Assembly: GCA_963383645.1 (NCBI GenBank)
Contig: OY726565.1
Coordinates: 27,738,966 to 27,802,965 of the forward strand
Length of the DNA stretch: 64,000 nucleotides
Direction of reading: 5' to 3'
DNA from: Muscardinus avellanarius
Lineage: Eukaryota; Chordata; Mammalia; Rodentia; Gliridae
Shown here: one piece after another, positions 22,262-34,624 of the stretch
Numbering within the stretch: position 1 is the stretch's first letter
Layout: every line of letters begins with the position of its first letter
The notes under the pieces: generated by a model
What the model saw: the letters and a program-made list of their open reading frames with translations, nothing else
Databases searched by the model: none
What the model was told of the DNA's origin: nothing
Translations under genes and position numbers: made by a program

Positions 22262-22277
22262 AGAATACTATCTACTA

Positions 22278-22737
22278 TGATATAGGATAGGTGAATTTTA
22301 TAAGACACAGATACAATGGTCTAATCAAGACTTTCACATAATAGTTCAAGTAGACAGTCCAGTCTGGGGCCATTGTGGAAATTTCATCATGCTAAGGGCC
22401 AAACTTCTGCCAGCTTAATAATTTCTCCATCCTGAGGCTCAAAATAGTTGCTGCAACTCCCATCACCATCTCAATAAGAAAAGGAGGAGGGGAAATTTGG
22501 TTTTGCTCTTTCTGGGAGAATAGAAGTTCTATCACAAAGAGAAAAGAATGAATATTGAGGGCATGAGTAGTCTTAGTAATATGTTACAGTTTCATTGTAT
22601 TACATTCTAAATAGCATTTTGAGTTAAATATGTGATTCAGAGAAAAGCTATACATGCATAGAACAAGGATTACCATCATCCTACTTGAAGACCATATCTA
22701 TACAGAAATGCTCTTAAGATTTTACTGTGTAACAATA
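22278..22737. other. Intron, nothing recognised
   Basis: No element identified. Confidence 0.4.
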
Positions 22738-22935
22738 GGTAACTTTGGATAGGTGCTAGACATAGTCCTGAGTACTTTACGTAGGCCACCTAACCTATTG
22801 CTCAGTTTAGCCCGCTAAGCCTATGAGACTCACTCTCTCCCCTTCCCACAGATGAGGAAGGGAGACGTAGTTGGCCAAGGAAGCTGCCTGCAGACGCAGC
22901 ACCAGCAATGTGGCCCTGGTGCTCCAATCCAAACA
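22738..22935 (-). mobile_element. MIR remnant
   Basis: gtcctgagtactttacgtag, cccacagatgaggaagggag and tggccaaggaagctgcctgc follow MIR antisense order. Confidence 0.55.
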
Positions 22936-23379
22936 CTAACCGCCTCCCTTCCAGTCACCACTTGGAATACCAGGCTACCTAGTAAGATTGGACAGGAGGG
23001 AAGATTCCTTAAACAGTAACACATTTGAGTTCAAATACAATCTCAAAAATAGGAAACAGGAAACAAAAGGTTTGCTTTTTATGGAATCCAGCCTGAAGTA
23101 TTATTGCTTTACATTTACAATCAGTATGGTAGAGAGTAAGGAAATAGGCTGTGTTTATACTTAATAAATGAAACCCAGCTTCATCTGAGATATTAACCGA
23201 GACCGAAGGAGAATAAGAAAAACAGATTTGAACTAAATATTTACATATTTACAACTGGACAAATAAATGTGAAGTCTGGCTTTCTGAATATCATGAGATG
23301 TTAACAACTGGTTTAGGTGTGCCTATACTAATACTTAGACCACTTACAAGGTAGCCTACCCACCCCCCATTTGAGCTGA
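22936..23379. other. Intron, nothing recognised
   Basis: No element identified. Confidence 0.4.
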
Positions 23380-23463
23380 ACCTCATCCTCAGTCACATTC
23401 TTAGGTACTGACAGGTAAGGTTTCAACCCACGCATTTTGGGGGCACAGCTCAGCCTATAATAA
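23380..23463 (+). repeat. Old LTR-like repeat, 3' end
   Basis: cacattcttaggtactgaca, ggtttcaacccacgcatttt and gggggcacagctcagcctat are the typical 3' end phrases of the family at 57.5-58.1 kb. Confidence 0.45.
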
Positions 23464-24480
23464 AAGGAACACTTTGAAACATGTAGGCTGTTAAATTAAG
23501 CAATTTGATGTATGTTAGTTCATCATTTTAATGTTTCTTCCTCTCTTACTTGTCTTTGGTCAAAGCCAGATGCATTGTAGGTGTGTGTCTCAGTAACTGT
23601 CAACATCTTTACTTAAATATTTTGGGGCAGCTTTATTAAGTTTAATATACAGGCTGTTTAAAACATATAAAAACCATCTTGAACTTACTATTGCTTACAT
23701 TCTCACCACCTGGTTAAGAAGAAAAATCATGTCATATTAGCAAACATTTTGCTAAAAAGAACAATGTGATTGAGTGATCTGAGCATATGACTGGCATTAC
23801 CAGATTGCCTCCAAGAGAATGGTGTCGGCAGCAGAAGAGCTGGCAGAAATCAGCACCAGTGTTCAGCAGACAGACCCTCTCAAGGGATGTCTGGAGAGGA
23901 CTTGAGGAACACGGCAGCAGAAGGAAACAGTGATCTCTTCTGGGTTCCGGGAGTAGATAAAAGAGGCTGAGTACATCAGTAAAAAAGAGTCAAAGTGTTC
24001 ATTTGAAGGAAAATGTCATCAAGAGAGTATATTCCACCCATCTCACAAAAGTATTATGAATAATATGACTTTTAGCTACTTAACTACTATATTTCTTTAA
24101 CTATACATCTCTATGGATAGTGAGTAGGCAAAAGGGAAATAATAAACTTGTGGTTTGTTATAATAACCAGGAGAATAAGTGACAGAAAAATAAGGAAATC
24201 CATAAAAAAAAACCTCATGCAGTTTTCTAAAAATAATCCCCAAAACTATGAAATTTTTACAAGTCATAATTCTCCGGCTTAGGATGAAATGTAATAAAAA
24301 ATCTTGGCCCAGCACAAAAAGAACATTTTTGTTTATTTGTTTAAATACTGTAAAAAGTTGTGGGACCCTTAGGGAAGACTATCTAATAAAAATTTCTGAC
24401 TACACAATTACAACATTGAAATCTTCTGATATAAACAAAATAGAATTAGTGGTTTGTGTGTATGTGTGTGTGTGTCTCCC
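23464..24480. other. Intron, nothing recognised
   Basis: Includes a short GC-richer part near 23820-23960 with no identifiable exon. Confidence 0.4.
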
Positions 24481-24632
24481 CTGAGTACTTTATATGGATT
24501 ATCTCATTTAATACTCAAAACAACCCTATGAGCTAAGTATTATTATACCTTTTCATAGGCAAGGAAATGAAAGCATAGAAAGGCTAGGGAATCTGCCTGC
24601 AGACACAGAACTGGCAAATGATAGCTGATTTC
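24481..24632 (-). mobile_element. MIR remnant
   Basis: ttatctcatttaatactcaa, caaccctatgagctaagtat and agactggcaaatg-like phrases (acagaactggcaaatgatag) fit MIR antisense. Confidence 0.65.
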
Positions 24633-25466
24633 AATGATCATTGGAGATCTGTGGAAGTTGTACTACTCCATACTGTGTATAATATAAAACACTGATATTA
24701 GGAAGACCGAGACCTTGGAATGGTGGAGAGGGGCAAGAATCATGACAGCAACAACCCCCGGATAGGCCATCATTCAGTTCACCCTGCGAGTAGTGGATAA
24801 AAGGCTCCTTTGCTAACTTCTCCGGCTTCAAGTCTCAGTGTCCTCACTTGCCATTTAACTCTGCTCATTCAGGAAATGTAGTCATCCCCCGGGGCCATAC
24901 TTCTTCTCATTTCAGAACCCCTGGAGTACACTTCGTCCATGACCTGAAACCCAGCCACACAACTCTCCTCACCCCTTCTCTACCCACACGGTTAAGATTT
25001 TCTTTGAAAATCTGTTGCATACCAATCTCAAGATTTACACAGTTTTGCTACATTGCTGTTACTGTGTTTGGACACCAGACAGCCATCGGTTTGCTTTTAG
25101 GTAGTCTGTTTTGGAAGTCATCATAAACTTCAGGGTCACTTTCAGGAACAAAAGAAGCAGCTCAGTGTTTCTCACCTCGCGATCACTGCCCCTCAAGTGG
25201 CTCTGCCAGCAACAATCTCAGGACTCACTTCCCCTCGCTTCCTCTCCCTGTTATTTCAGGATAAGCAGACGGTTACACTTGTTCTCTCCTTTGTTAATCA
25301 GTTGGACATTACTGTATTTATCTTTTGGACCCAAGTTATTTAATCAATGAGTTGTTACTAATTTATTAATTATTCCAGTCTGTTGATGGTATTGGCTAAT
25401 CATTCGGGCATTAGAGACTGCTCTAATTAGGAAATGACTTACTTACCTGATATTATTATTATATAT
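24633..25466. other. Intron, nothing recognised
   Basis: No splice-bounded conserved exon or mobile element recognised. Confidence 0.4.
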
Positions 25467-25674
25467 TTTGTGGGTCTGGGGATAGAACCCAGGGGTATTC
25501 AACCTCTGAGCTACACACCCTATCCTATATTTTATTCTTTATTCTTTATTTTGAAACCAGGTCTCACTGAGTTGCAGAGGGCCTCACTAAGTAGCTGAGG
25601 CTGTCCGCGAACCGAGATCCTCCTCTCAGCCTCCTGAATGCAGGAATTACAAGCGTGCGCTACCACGCCCAGCT
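25467..25674 (-). mobile_element. Composite B1-dID SINE, type 1
   Basis: Antisense: tttgtgggtctggggataga to gcgctaccacgcccagctt. Confidence 0.87.
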
Positions 25675-26548
25675 TATTTTTCTTTAGACATCTTCCAACC
25701 AAGAGTATTAGACTTAATCATGTGTTTTCACTATTCATGTACATAGAAACAAGCTGCACCATCCCACAGCCTGAAAAGTAGACAATCTCTCAATACACTG
25801 TGACCTCCCAAATACTGCCTTTGAATCATAACAGACTTTCCCCAAAATAATCCTAAGAGCTGTCTCTACTTACTCTTTTGACTGGCCATTCCTTCCGGGC
25901 TCCTAACTCTCCTCCTTCACTGAATTTTCCTCTCAATGTAGTGATCTCATGACACCAAGTGTCATCATCACTTCTTTTTCTTATGAAAACTAAGTCTTTT
26001 CTGACTTCTTGAGACACTGCTGATTTCTGCACTGTAGCATTTACCTACTTGAAAGGTCCTTCTTTCAGGTTTTTTACCAATCTTGATTTTCTTCAAGACC
26101 ACTAAAGATGGACTTATTTCAGGCTTCCATTAATTTTGCTCTTTTAATTTCCTAGGTCATTGCATTTAGAAACTATAAATTAAATTGCATCTGCATGTTC
26201 ATAATCCTATCCATCTATCTATCTATCCGATGATCTCTATATTTACATATTATCTGTTTATCTCTAGGAGTGATCTCCTCATGGCCTTGATGTAGATTTA
26301 CATGTGTTGTATGCCTTGTCCTCTCCTTTTAAGATTATATTTCTACCATCAAAATTATGTAGGTTATATTATAGAGTTTGAAAAAGTCAACTAACAAGCT
26401 ACTGGAGTACTTCCAAATATAACATATGTCTCCACATATGCAAAGAGAGAAAGAGCTCATATGTAGATGTGACACCCTTTGCGACATTCTTTGTGAGAAA
26501 CTTTGATTTTCCACAACATAGGTAAAATATTTCTCCCAAACATTATGG
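25675..26548. other. Intron, nothing recognised
   Basis: Short (ATCT)n at 26209-26229; otherwise unremarkable. Confidence 0.4.
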
Positions 26549-26630
26549 AGGTCTGGGAATGTAGCTCAGTAATAGAACGCTTGCCTAGCAAATGTGAGAC
26601 CCTGAGTTCAAGCCATGGTACCACCAAAAA
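26549..26630 (+). mobile_element. Standalone ID-type SINE (tRNA-derived)
   Basis: ggaatgtagctcagtaatag, cgcttgcctagcaaatgtga, gaccctgagttcaagcca: A-box and B-box-like blocks of an ID element without the B1 half, ending at accaccaaaaat. Confidence 0.8.
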
Positions 26631-27174
26631 TATAGATCTATATGGTTTTTATTAATTTGTTCATGTATTTTGACTATAAAATATGGAAATGCACTCGTTT
26701 TTAACATTTTTGTTCCTTGTAGAATACTTGGGATAGCAGTTTCGAATCAAAGGTTTCATGTCATAATTTAATAGTAGATGTCATGTCTTCATAAGATTAA
26801 TGATTTTTTTAGTTGACACAAATAATTACTACAGTTACTATGGTGGTAACATCAAAGACAGTATTTCCTAATTACTGATGTTTCAGTACATTACATTAAA
26901 ATATTATATACATGGTATGTGATAATTACAGCATGTAGTGGCAGATGGAAATATTTACATTTTTGCATATATAAATTATATGTGACTTTAACAAAGTTTT
27001 ACAAGTCAACTTGTCAGTATATATATGAATACATGAAAGTATCTGTATAGCCAAATCATCTTTTTATTTGTACAACAAATTGGACCAGACATTGTGCTCC
27101 TAAACTGTGATGTAGCGGGGTGGTCACAAGACGGAGATTCAGAAAGTCAGTTTTTAATTCTGCTCTTTCTGTTG
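26631..27174. other. Intron, nothing recognised
   Basis: AT-rich. Confidence 0.4.
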
Positions 27175-27300
27175 ACTCCCACTAGAGTGGAATCTCCACT
27201 AGTGCAGGGCTTTTTCTCTGTTGGATCATGGCTGTATCCCCAGCATCTAGAAGAGATTGAGAATTATTACTGAATGGATTTGTTGCATGAATTATATTCC
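27175..27300 (+). mobile_element. L2 3'-end remnant
   Basis: tagagtggaatctccactag, tcatggctgtatccccagca and ttactgaatggatttgttgc follow the L2 3' end order. Confidence 0.6.
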
Positions 27301-27837
27301 TCTAAATTGATACTTTCCATGAATATAAAACAACTGTGGCGGGATAATCCTTCCAACCTTCACATTTCAAGTTGAAATTAGAGCCTTTATGAATTTAAAC
27401 AAGACAGATTCAGAGCTGGAACTGTTTATTCAGCCTCTACGTGGACCTTGGTGTTGCTTAGTCCATTCAAGCTCTCTTTATTGAACACGCAGTAATATGA
27501 GTAAGACAATCAGATCATCTGCCATCTTCCACCAGAAGAACTGAAACAAAAACTCTAAAATTAAAAAGGTATTATTCAGATTAACAAAACTAGGTAAGTA
27601 TGAAAGGTAGTTTTGTAAACTGGCCTCTCAAATGGTATTTTACTCAGAGTGTATAGCATGAACACTTTGGAACGCATCAAGGCTTAAACCCACTCTAAGA
27701 ATTTTGGTACACCCCAAAAAAGGGTGATTGCAACTTAAAAAATAAGAACAAATTAATCAAAATCACTCACTTTTATTCTATTTTTTAATTTATAAAGAAA
27801 AGAAATTTGTTGCTTACAGCTTGGGAAGGATTTTATT
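27301..27837. other. Intron, nothing recognised
   Basis: No element identified. Confidence 0.4.
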
Positions 27838-28166
27838 TATTTTATTAATTATCTATTTTTTATTTTTTATTGGTGAATATAATCTCATATCATAATGTGG
27901 ACCACATTGACAATGGCATATATTTACACAGTACTTGGTGCCCTCCCCCACTTCCCCTTTTCCCTCCTTCCCAACACTAAGTGTCCAGGTTGACAATGTT
28001 AGATCCACATATATATACATATTTGAATGTAGCTTTTCTATTAATAACCCTCAGCCTTCTTCTTTCCCTACCCTTTTTCTGTCTTTGCTGAGGTTTGTCT
28101 AGAGTCCTTCTGGTATCCCTAATACTCCCTAGCTTGAGCATTTTAGAAAAAACATAGAAAATCATT
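27838..28166 (-). mobile_element. L1 3' end, antisense
   Basis: ttattggtgaatataatctc at 27868, tggtgccctcccccacttcc at 27936, agggatacc-type phrase in complement near 28110. Homologous to the reverse complement of 21850-22140 and 44080-44430. Confidence 0.78.
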
Positions 28167-28661
28167 CATTTTTAAAGTTGCTCTTCTTATTCATTGACCA
28201 TATGAAACCTGTGTTAGGAAACCCAAGAGAGGTCAGGTGTTGACACTGTACACTCCATGGTCATCTGGACCAGCATCCATCCACACAGCTCTGAGACCTT
28301 TGGCGACAGAGTCTCTGGGCCAGCATCAGCATCAGAATCAGGAAAACTGGAGAGGAAGCTGGGACCTTTCTGCTGCTGCAAGGCCACCACCACTCCTCGT
28401 CACCAGTGCACCCAGCCTCCACCTTCCCCGCCAGGACCGTCCTGCCATGCACTGCTTTCCTCTCCCTCCTGGCGTGTCTTCACTTCCTCCACACTCCACA
28501 CTGACACCCTGACTCCTCTGTAAATGAAACCATTGCTGCTCTACCCTGTCACATGCCGTCCTCTTTCTGCTGCTTAGTATGTTTTCCCCAGCACTTCCTA
28601 CCACCAAGAGTAAACATCTTTGTTCATTTCCTTTCTTTCTTTTTTTATTTGTTTTTGTCTT
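28167..28661. other. GC-richer intron, no exon recognised
   Basis: 28240-28520 is open in several frames on both strands, which is a compositional effect; no RIM-like sequence seen. Confidence 0.4.
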
Positions 28662-28662
28662 T

Positions 28663-28846
28663 TGCAGTACTAGGGATGGAACCCAGGGGAATTCTACATC
28701 CGAGCTACATCCCCAGCCCTATTTTTTTATTCTTTATTTTGAAGCAGGGTCTCACTGAGTTGCAAAGTGCCTCACTAAGTAGCTGAGGCTGGCCGCAAAC
28801 ATGATCCTCCCATCTCAGCCTCCCAGTGGTCCACCATGCCCGGCTT
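28663..28846 (-). mobile_element. Composite B1-dID SINE, type 1
   Basis: Antisense: gcagtactagggatggaacc to ccaccatgcccggctt, short deletion in the B1 A-box area. Confidence 0.85.
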
Positions 28847-28867
28847 GTTAATTGCCTTTCTTGTACA

Positions 28868-28977
28868 TACACACTAGAATGTACGCTCCAGGACAGCAGA
28901 AAATTTGTCTCTCATTAATATATCTCCAGTATTCAAAACAGTGCATGGCAAATAGCAGGTGCCTTGTAAATAATTGT
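28868..28977 (+). mobile_element. L2 3'-end remnant
   Basis: actagaatgtacgctccagg, gtgcatggcaaatagcaggt and cttgtaaataattg, leading into the tail microsatellite. Confidence 0.65.
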
Positions 28978-29021
28978 TGGATGGATGGATGGATGGATGG
29001 ATGGATGGATGGATGGATGGA
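28978..29021. repeat. (GGAT)11 microsatellite
   Basis: Eleven uninterrupted GGAT units, continuing the tetranucleotide tail of the L2 fragment. Confidence 0.95.
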
Positions 29022-29231
29022 ACCGTGAATGAACGAACACTGGAATCTGAATCTCCATACTGCTGATCCTCTTAACTGTTTCTCTTCCAGTCTGTAGCAT
29101 CACCTCACCATTTAGATATAGGGCATCACCTTATATTTCCAGCTACTGTCCTCATTATTTTCATTAGAATTGATCTTCCACCCTGGTTGTATTGCCTTTG
29201 GTGAACACTTGTAATTTGAATAGGATCAGTG

Positions 29232-29612
29232 CTTTCATAATAGAGTTTAAACATCCCTCATTTGAAATGCTTGTAATCCAAAGCATTTCGGTATGTGTGT
29301 ATAGTATATGTATGTGTTTGTGTGAATATATATGTACATATATACATTTTGAAATATTTTCATATATATGAGATAGTCTTGGAGATGGAACACAAGTGTA
29401 AACACAAAATTCACTTATGCTTCATATACACCATATACACATTAAATTGAAGGTAATTTTATACAGTATTTTCTGTATACCTGAATTTTTATTGCAACCC
29501 ATCACAGGAGGGCAGGTGTGCAATTTTCCACTGGTGGTATCATGTAAGCACTCAAACCCTTTGGGATTTTGGAGCATTTAAGGTTTTGAAATATTGAATT
29601 TGGGATATTCAA
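29232..29612 (-). repeat. Old interspersed repeat, same family as 35630-35850
   Basis: taatccaaagcatttcggta at 29271 and gggattttggagcatttaag at 29563 are the end signatures; the other copy at 35.6 kb carries the complementary forms. Confidence 0.5.
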
Positions 29613-29943
29613 TCTATATTCACAAAAGATTTTCTGTGTCCCTCAAGTGAACTGTAACCAATATAGATATATGGGTGAAATGTTTCCCTACCACTGAATT
29701 CTTAAATGAACTATATAGAAAAAGAGGGATAGTAGAAAAATGAATAAACACCAAAATAAACTACATTAAAAGTGGCCATAAATGGAGCCCCTGCCAATAA
29801 GTATGCATGCTATACAAGGATGAATCAGGAGAGCGAGACAGAGATAAAAAAAGGAGAAAAAAAGATTATTCCTGAGTCTTAGGTGGGAAAATTGTGACAC
29901 TAATATGAATATTAGTAGAAGAATAAATTCTCTGAAGGACATT

Positions 29944-29967
29944 TTTAGAGCAATATATTGCTCTAAA
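29944..29967. repeat. Perfect 24-bp palindrome
   Basis: tttagagcaatatattgctc plus taaa; 12-bp arms, no spacer. Confidence 0.9.
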
Positions 29968-30239
29968 GGGCAGTAAGAAACCCCAGATAAGATTCCTACT
30001 CTCTCACTAGCATTTCAACTTTGAGGTATTTATTCTGTAAATCTCTCTTGTCATTAATAGAAACATCCAAATGCCATCAACAAAAAAGTGATTTAATTTT
30101 GAAGCTACATAGCCATATAATAGAGGAGTGCAATCCTTAAAAATAGTAACTATAGAAGTATTCATGTCATATTGAGGGAATGAAATATTGCACACTTGAG
30201 TGTGTGGAATGATCCCATTATCAAGTTTATAACCACTGT

Positions 30240-31190
30240 CGTAGGTACTGGGGTAACAGTGAGCAATATTCACGGTTTACTTGCCCTCTTGGAAATTAAA
30301 TTCTAATGGGAAACCATACAACACACAGGTGAAGGTTTAATGGCAGATAAAGCAGTGCTATAAAGAAAAATAAAGCATAGCCAAGGGAGGACGAGTGATG
30401 AGGACCAGAAAAAGCCTTTGAGGAAGCAACCTTCGAGCAGTGAGCTGAATAAAGTAGGGAGCAGAGCAAGAACAGAAGGGACAGTAAGTAATAAGGGCCT
30501 GAAAATCACATTTGGAATCCTCAAGGACAGGCAAGGAAGACAGTGTGCATGGAGAACAAGGAAGGTGAAACCTGAAGGCATGGGGACAGATTATATAGCA
30601 TTTGATGGACCATGATGACAACCGGAAATCATCTTAATCTTAATGATGAAACCTATTAAGGTATTGAGCAAAAGAGTGACATATTAAGATTTGTATCTTT
30701 TGAATCACCATGACTATTGTAGAGAATTTTCTGAGAAAAAAGAGAAGCAATGAAGCCAGTTTGCTGCATGTGGCATTTGTGTGGTTGAGTGATAATTGTG
30801 GCTTGAAGTGGGACTGAAGCAGTAGAGAGAAGGAAGAGTGAATATATTTGTGATGCATTTTGAGTTCAAAAGCAAGAGGATTGGCTGATGGATTGAGCAT
30901 GGAGTGTGTTACAAAGAAAACTGAGAATGAGTCCATGGATTGAGTACCATTCAGACAATGAAGGAATTTGTCTTTAGGTGGTGTTGGGATTGGGAAAGAG
31001 AGTTCTGATTCAAATACTGGATACTGGAATGTCTATTAGATTTCTAAATGGGGATAGTAGGTAATTGGATTAATAACTGGCATTGATAGAAAGGTAGGGA
31101 TGGAGATATGTTATTTGGGAGATCTAAAAGCCCTGGCTAGGATCACTTAGGGATCGAGTACAGAAAAAACTACAAATGTATAAATGCAGA
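30240..31190 (+). repeat. Long copy of an old mammalian interspersed repeat
   Basis: Phrases in canonical order: cttcgagcagtgagctgaat, aacagaagggacagtaagta, gtgacatattaagatttgta, tctattagatttctaaatgg, ctggctaggatcacttaggg. Related partial copies are at 5.5, 11.6 and 54.5 kb. Family not named. Confidence 0.5.
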
Positions 31191-32597
31191 GCCCCTCAGG
31201 CCCTCCTGTATATAAAAGTCTTGTAAGGGTGGAGGTTCCAGCACAAAAAGGTGAGGAGAAAAAAACAGTGAAAAAAGATGAAAAAAGGAGAATGTGGATC
31301 AATCATAAACATGCATAGGTACAAAGAAAAAAAGTCCCTAAATTATCAAAAATCAGTTTTTTATGGATACTAAATATTCAATGTTAATTCTATAATTCTA
31401 TAATATTTGAATATTTTATAATATATTGGCTTTGTAAACAATAGCAATAAGAGTTAAGAACAATAAAATGAAAAAATAATAAATCAGAAGACTATATGAG
31501 TATCATCAACATTGAATCTGTTACATATTTGGTTAGACAATTTACAAAAGGATTACAGTGAAAAATCAGAAAAAGAAATGCTGTCTTCCATATGGTTTAT
31601 CTAAGGGTGGGCTTAAGTGCCTACTTCACAGAGGATTTGTGAGGAATGACAAAGTTTATGTATTTGTATAATTATATATGTATATTTTTCATATGTTGTT
31701 AGTGGTCATTACATGATACTACACAAAAATAAAGCTAACCCAAAGTCCTTATAGGATGTATAAATGGAAAAAAGTCTCAATTTGTCTTACCTATTTATAA
31801 TGCCCATACATATAATCAAATAAAGGTTTCAGAGTTTCATTTACAAGCTACAAATAGAATGCCAGTTAGTTTATTTTACCGAGGGGTTCAAGGAAATTAT
31901 TCTGAAATGAATATGATCAGCTAGTATAATTCACATTGCAAATGGAGAGTCACATCCCAAAACTGTCAAACAGAGTCTGCATCTGTATCAAAAGGCCATA
32001 GGAATATGTTGCCTTAGAATGAGGAAGACACTTCTGCCTATTTAGGTTACCTGTGTTGACTCAGGTACAATAGTATACATTAAAGTGTTGGGAAAAGTCA
32101 TCAAATGAAGCACAGCTGCTTCTCTTTATGAGGATATTAATGCATGATTAATACATAACATAGGCAGCAACACTGTGTTATTTTTTAAACCTGCAAATAT
32201 TTCTTACATATAAAAGGCAAGATCTGGTCCTTTGGGTGTATTCCACACATTTAGAGAATTACAAATTGGGGGAAACCTATTGAGCGACATTGCTCAGTAT
32301 TATCTTTCCACATAACAGTTTGGTGCCAAATCCAGTTCTTCACTGAAGCTGCCAGCGGCAATGAACTCGTTTCATTGCAATTTGGGTCCCTCCAGTGTGC
32401 CTTCTGCTGTGCAGCTCCTCACCAAAGCACACTTTGATAGAGGGATTCAGTGAAGCAAATTGTTCTCTTAAGCCACTGCTTTTCTGACTGAATTGTAAAT
32501 TATGATGAAAATTAACCATTGTATTTTTTGAACCAATTGATAATCAGGGGAAGCAATCTCAGTAGAACTGAGGGTTTCTTTTACTCTCTTCTGTTAG
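31191..32597. other. AT-rich intron before first RIMS1 exon of window
   Basis: No mobile element recognised in about 1.4 kb. The low insertion density next to the exon is consistent with, but does not prove, regulatory constraint. Confidence 0.4.
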
Positions 32598-32736
32598 AGT
32601 CAGGCCACAAGAAGTTGAAAAGCACCATTCAGAGAAGCACAGAAACAGGAATGGCAGCAGAAATGAGGAAGATGGTGAGACAGCCGAGCCGAGAGTCCAC
32701 GGATGGCAGCATCAACAGCTACAGCTCCGAGGGGAA
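32598..32736 (+). CDS. RIMS1: RIMS1 coding exon 1 of 5 in window (linker before C2B)
   Basis: This exon encodes a serine- and basic-rich linker, beginning SGHKKLKSTIQRSTETG and ending in DGSINSYSSEG plus the first two bases of an Asn codon. The donor is AA|GTAAGT at 32737. The acceptor tract is pyrimidine-rich (ctctcttctgttag). Two AG dinucleotides lie 2 nt apart (32596-32597 and 32598-32599), so the exon starts at 32598 or 32600; reading frame of the upstream exon, not in the window, decides. The multiple Ser/Thr after basic residues (RQPSRES) could be phosphorylation sites, which is inference. The segment lies between C2A and C2B in RIM1 and is predicted to be disordered. Translation across the join to the next exon gives SSEGN-LLFPGV, which supports both borders. 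Confidence 0.88.
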
Positions 32737-34099
32737 GTAAGTGGTGTGGGCACGTGGGCACGGCCTTAGGAAGGGCCTGTGTGGCAGCTGGCAAAGCAGC
32801 GAAGCCCCAGATGTTACTGTGCTACTTCTTTATGTAACCAGAGTTCAACCATCTACTTTTTATTTTAGTTCAGTATATTGTGATTTCACATCATATTCGA
32901 GGACAGAATGTCAGAAAAATACATGCACACAACTCTTGATGCCCTCCATACTGGGACCCCCACCCTTCCATGTCTTTAAGATTGAAATTGGTAATTTTGT
33001 ATGCATTCATAGCATTATTTCAACCATCCATTTTAAACCAGCCGAACCTCTTAAAAGTATCCATAAACACATCTCTGCACCTCTTCACTCAAACCTATCA
33101 AAGGCATAAAAATGCTAATTATTAATATGAACAATCAGATTTCCATCATCTAGTAAAGCTCAGAACAGTCCTTCACTGATCAGGTGTGGAATAGAAATAA
33201 AATATTTAATGGATTCTTTCAAGTGGGAAACTCAGTCTGACTTTGTCACTAAATCTGAATTAAAATCAGAAGTGAGGAACTGATTTCTGATTTTCCTTCT
33301 TTTCTCCATACTTTTTCAGATTCTAGTTGTTGCAAACCTAGTGTTCTCATGCATATAAGCAATTTACATTTTCCTGTTTTTAAACCTTGCTAAGCAATTT
33401 TTGTATTATGGGTAAAAAAAAAAATCCAGGCTCTCTCTACCTCATTATCTTTCTTGTAGAAAAGTTTTTATTTTGAAATCAGTTAATTCTGAAAAATATA
33501 ATTAGATTTTTTGCCTTATGTGTTTTTAACCATTTTATATGTCTATTACATAAAATATGTATTTTCTTGTATTTAAGAATTTTCCTAGTAAAACTGAACT
33601 TTTATTTAGGTAGTGCATCTTACAAATAAACAATTATTATGCTACAGTGAGTAAGACACATGGAGATTGACCATGTACAAATTTTTCATAGACATTCATC
33701 TATTACATTTAAATCATGCATATTCTCATCCAATATTTATTTTTCCTTTGCTGGCATTTTTCTCTATTGCTTAAAAGGTGAAATAAAATTGTGAATATTA
33801 TGATGCTCTTCTCCATTCCTGAAACTAGTTGGTCCTTATTTATTTAATCAAATAACCAGTATGCTTGTTCTCAGTAAGGTATAAAGAACAAAAAATAAGC
33901 ATGTGTGAGAGTTATTTAGATAAATTTGCTCATAAGATACCAAAGTTTGATGAATTAGTAAAAAGAATGTGCAAATGAAAAATGGGATATTATTTTCTGA
34001 TACAAAAAGTAAAAAAATTCATCACTATCATGGATAAACCAAAATCTCTCATAGATTTATTTTTAAGGTGGTGAATTCTACCAAACATTTATTTTTATA
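32737..34099. other. RIMS1 intron, nothing recognised
   Basis: AT-rich sequence after donor GTAAGT; no mobile element identified. Confidence 0.4.
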
Positions 34100-34195
34100 T
34101 TACTTTTATTTTGCATTTTTCATTGGTGCACTATAATCTCACATCATAATGTGGATCATGCTGACAATGGCAAATACTCACGCAGTGCTTGGTTC
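34100..34195 (-). mobile_element. L1 3' tip, antisense
   Basis: tttcattggtgcactataat and cataatgtggatcatgctga match the 3' tip of the L1 at 27.84 kb; then it ends abruptly. Confidence 0.65.
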
Positions 34196-34624
34196 TTACT
34201 CTGTGAATGGTATGATAATGTGTACGTTGTGCAGGTCTCTGGGTTGTAGTGAATTCACGTGTGAAAGCACAATGAGAACAATAAAGCCCTAAAGAAATGT
34301 CTTCATTCAAACAGTGCATTCATGTTACTTAATGCTCATTAATTATCTTTGTAAGGTTGATGATATTACAATTTGCATCATATATGTTATGTCAGCAATA
34401 CATATATATAGGAAGGTGGATTTTGTTTTATAAGCATCTAGAACACTTCACATATTAAAAGTTGTAACTGAGCTCTCCTGAATCAGGTCTTAAATTGAGA
34501 GTTTAGACCTTTTCTCCATCAGTGTTGAGCCTCATATGCTTGGCTCACAGGCAGTGCAGGTGATCAATAAGTAAACAAATTGTCTAAGAAATATTTATCT
34601 TTCATGGTCAGAATTGGTCAAACC

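Noticed and set aside
28237..28607. Overlapping open frames on both strands
   Set aside because: Low stop density due to GC content; no RIM-like or other recognised sequence and no convincing splice borders.
1..32597. Search for further RIMS1 exons upstream
   Set aside because: No stretch with both splice borders and recognisable RIM residues was found; short alternative exons cannot be excluded by eye.
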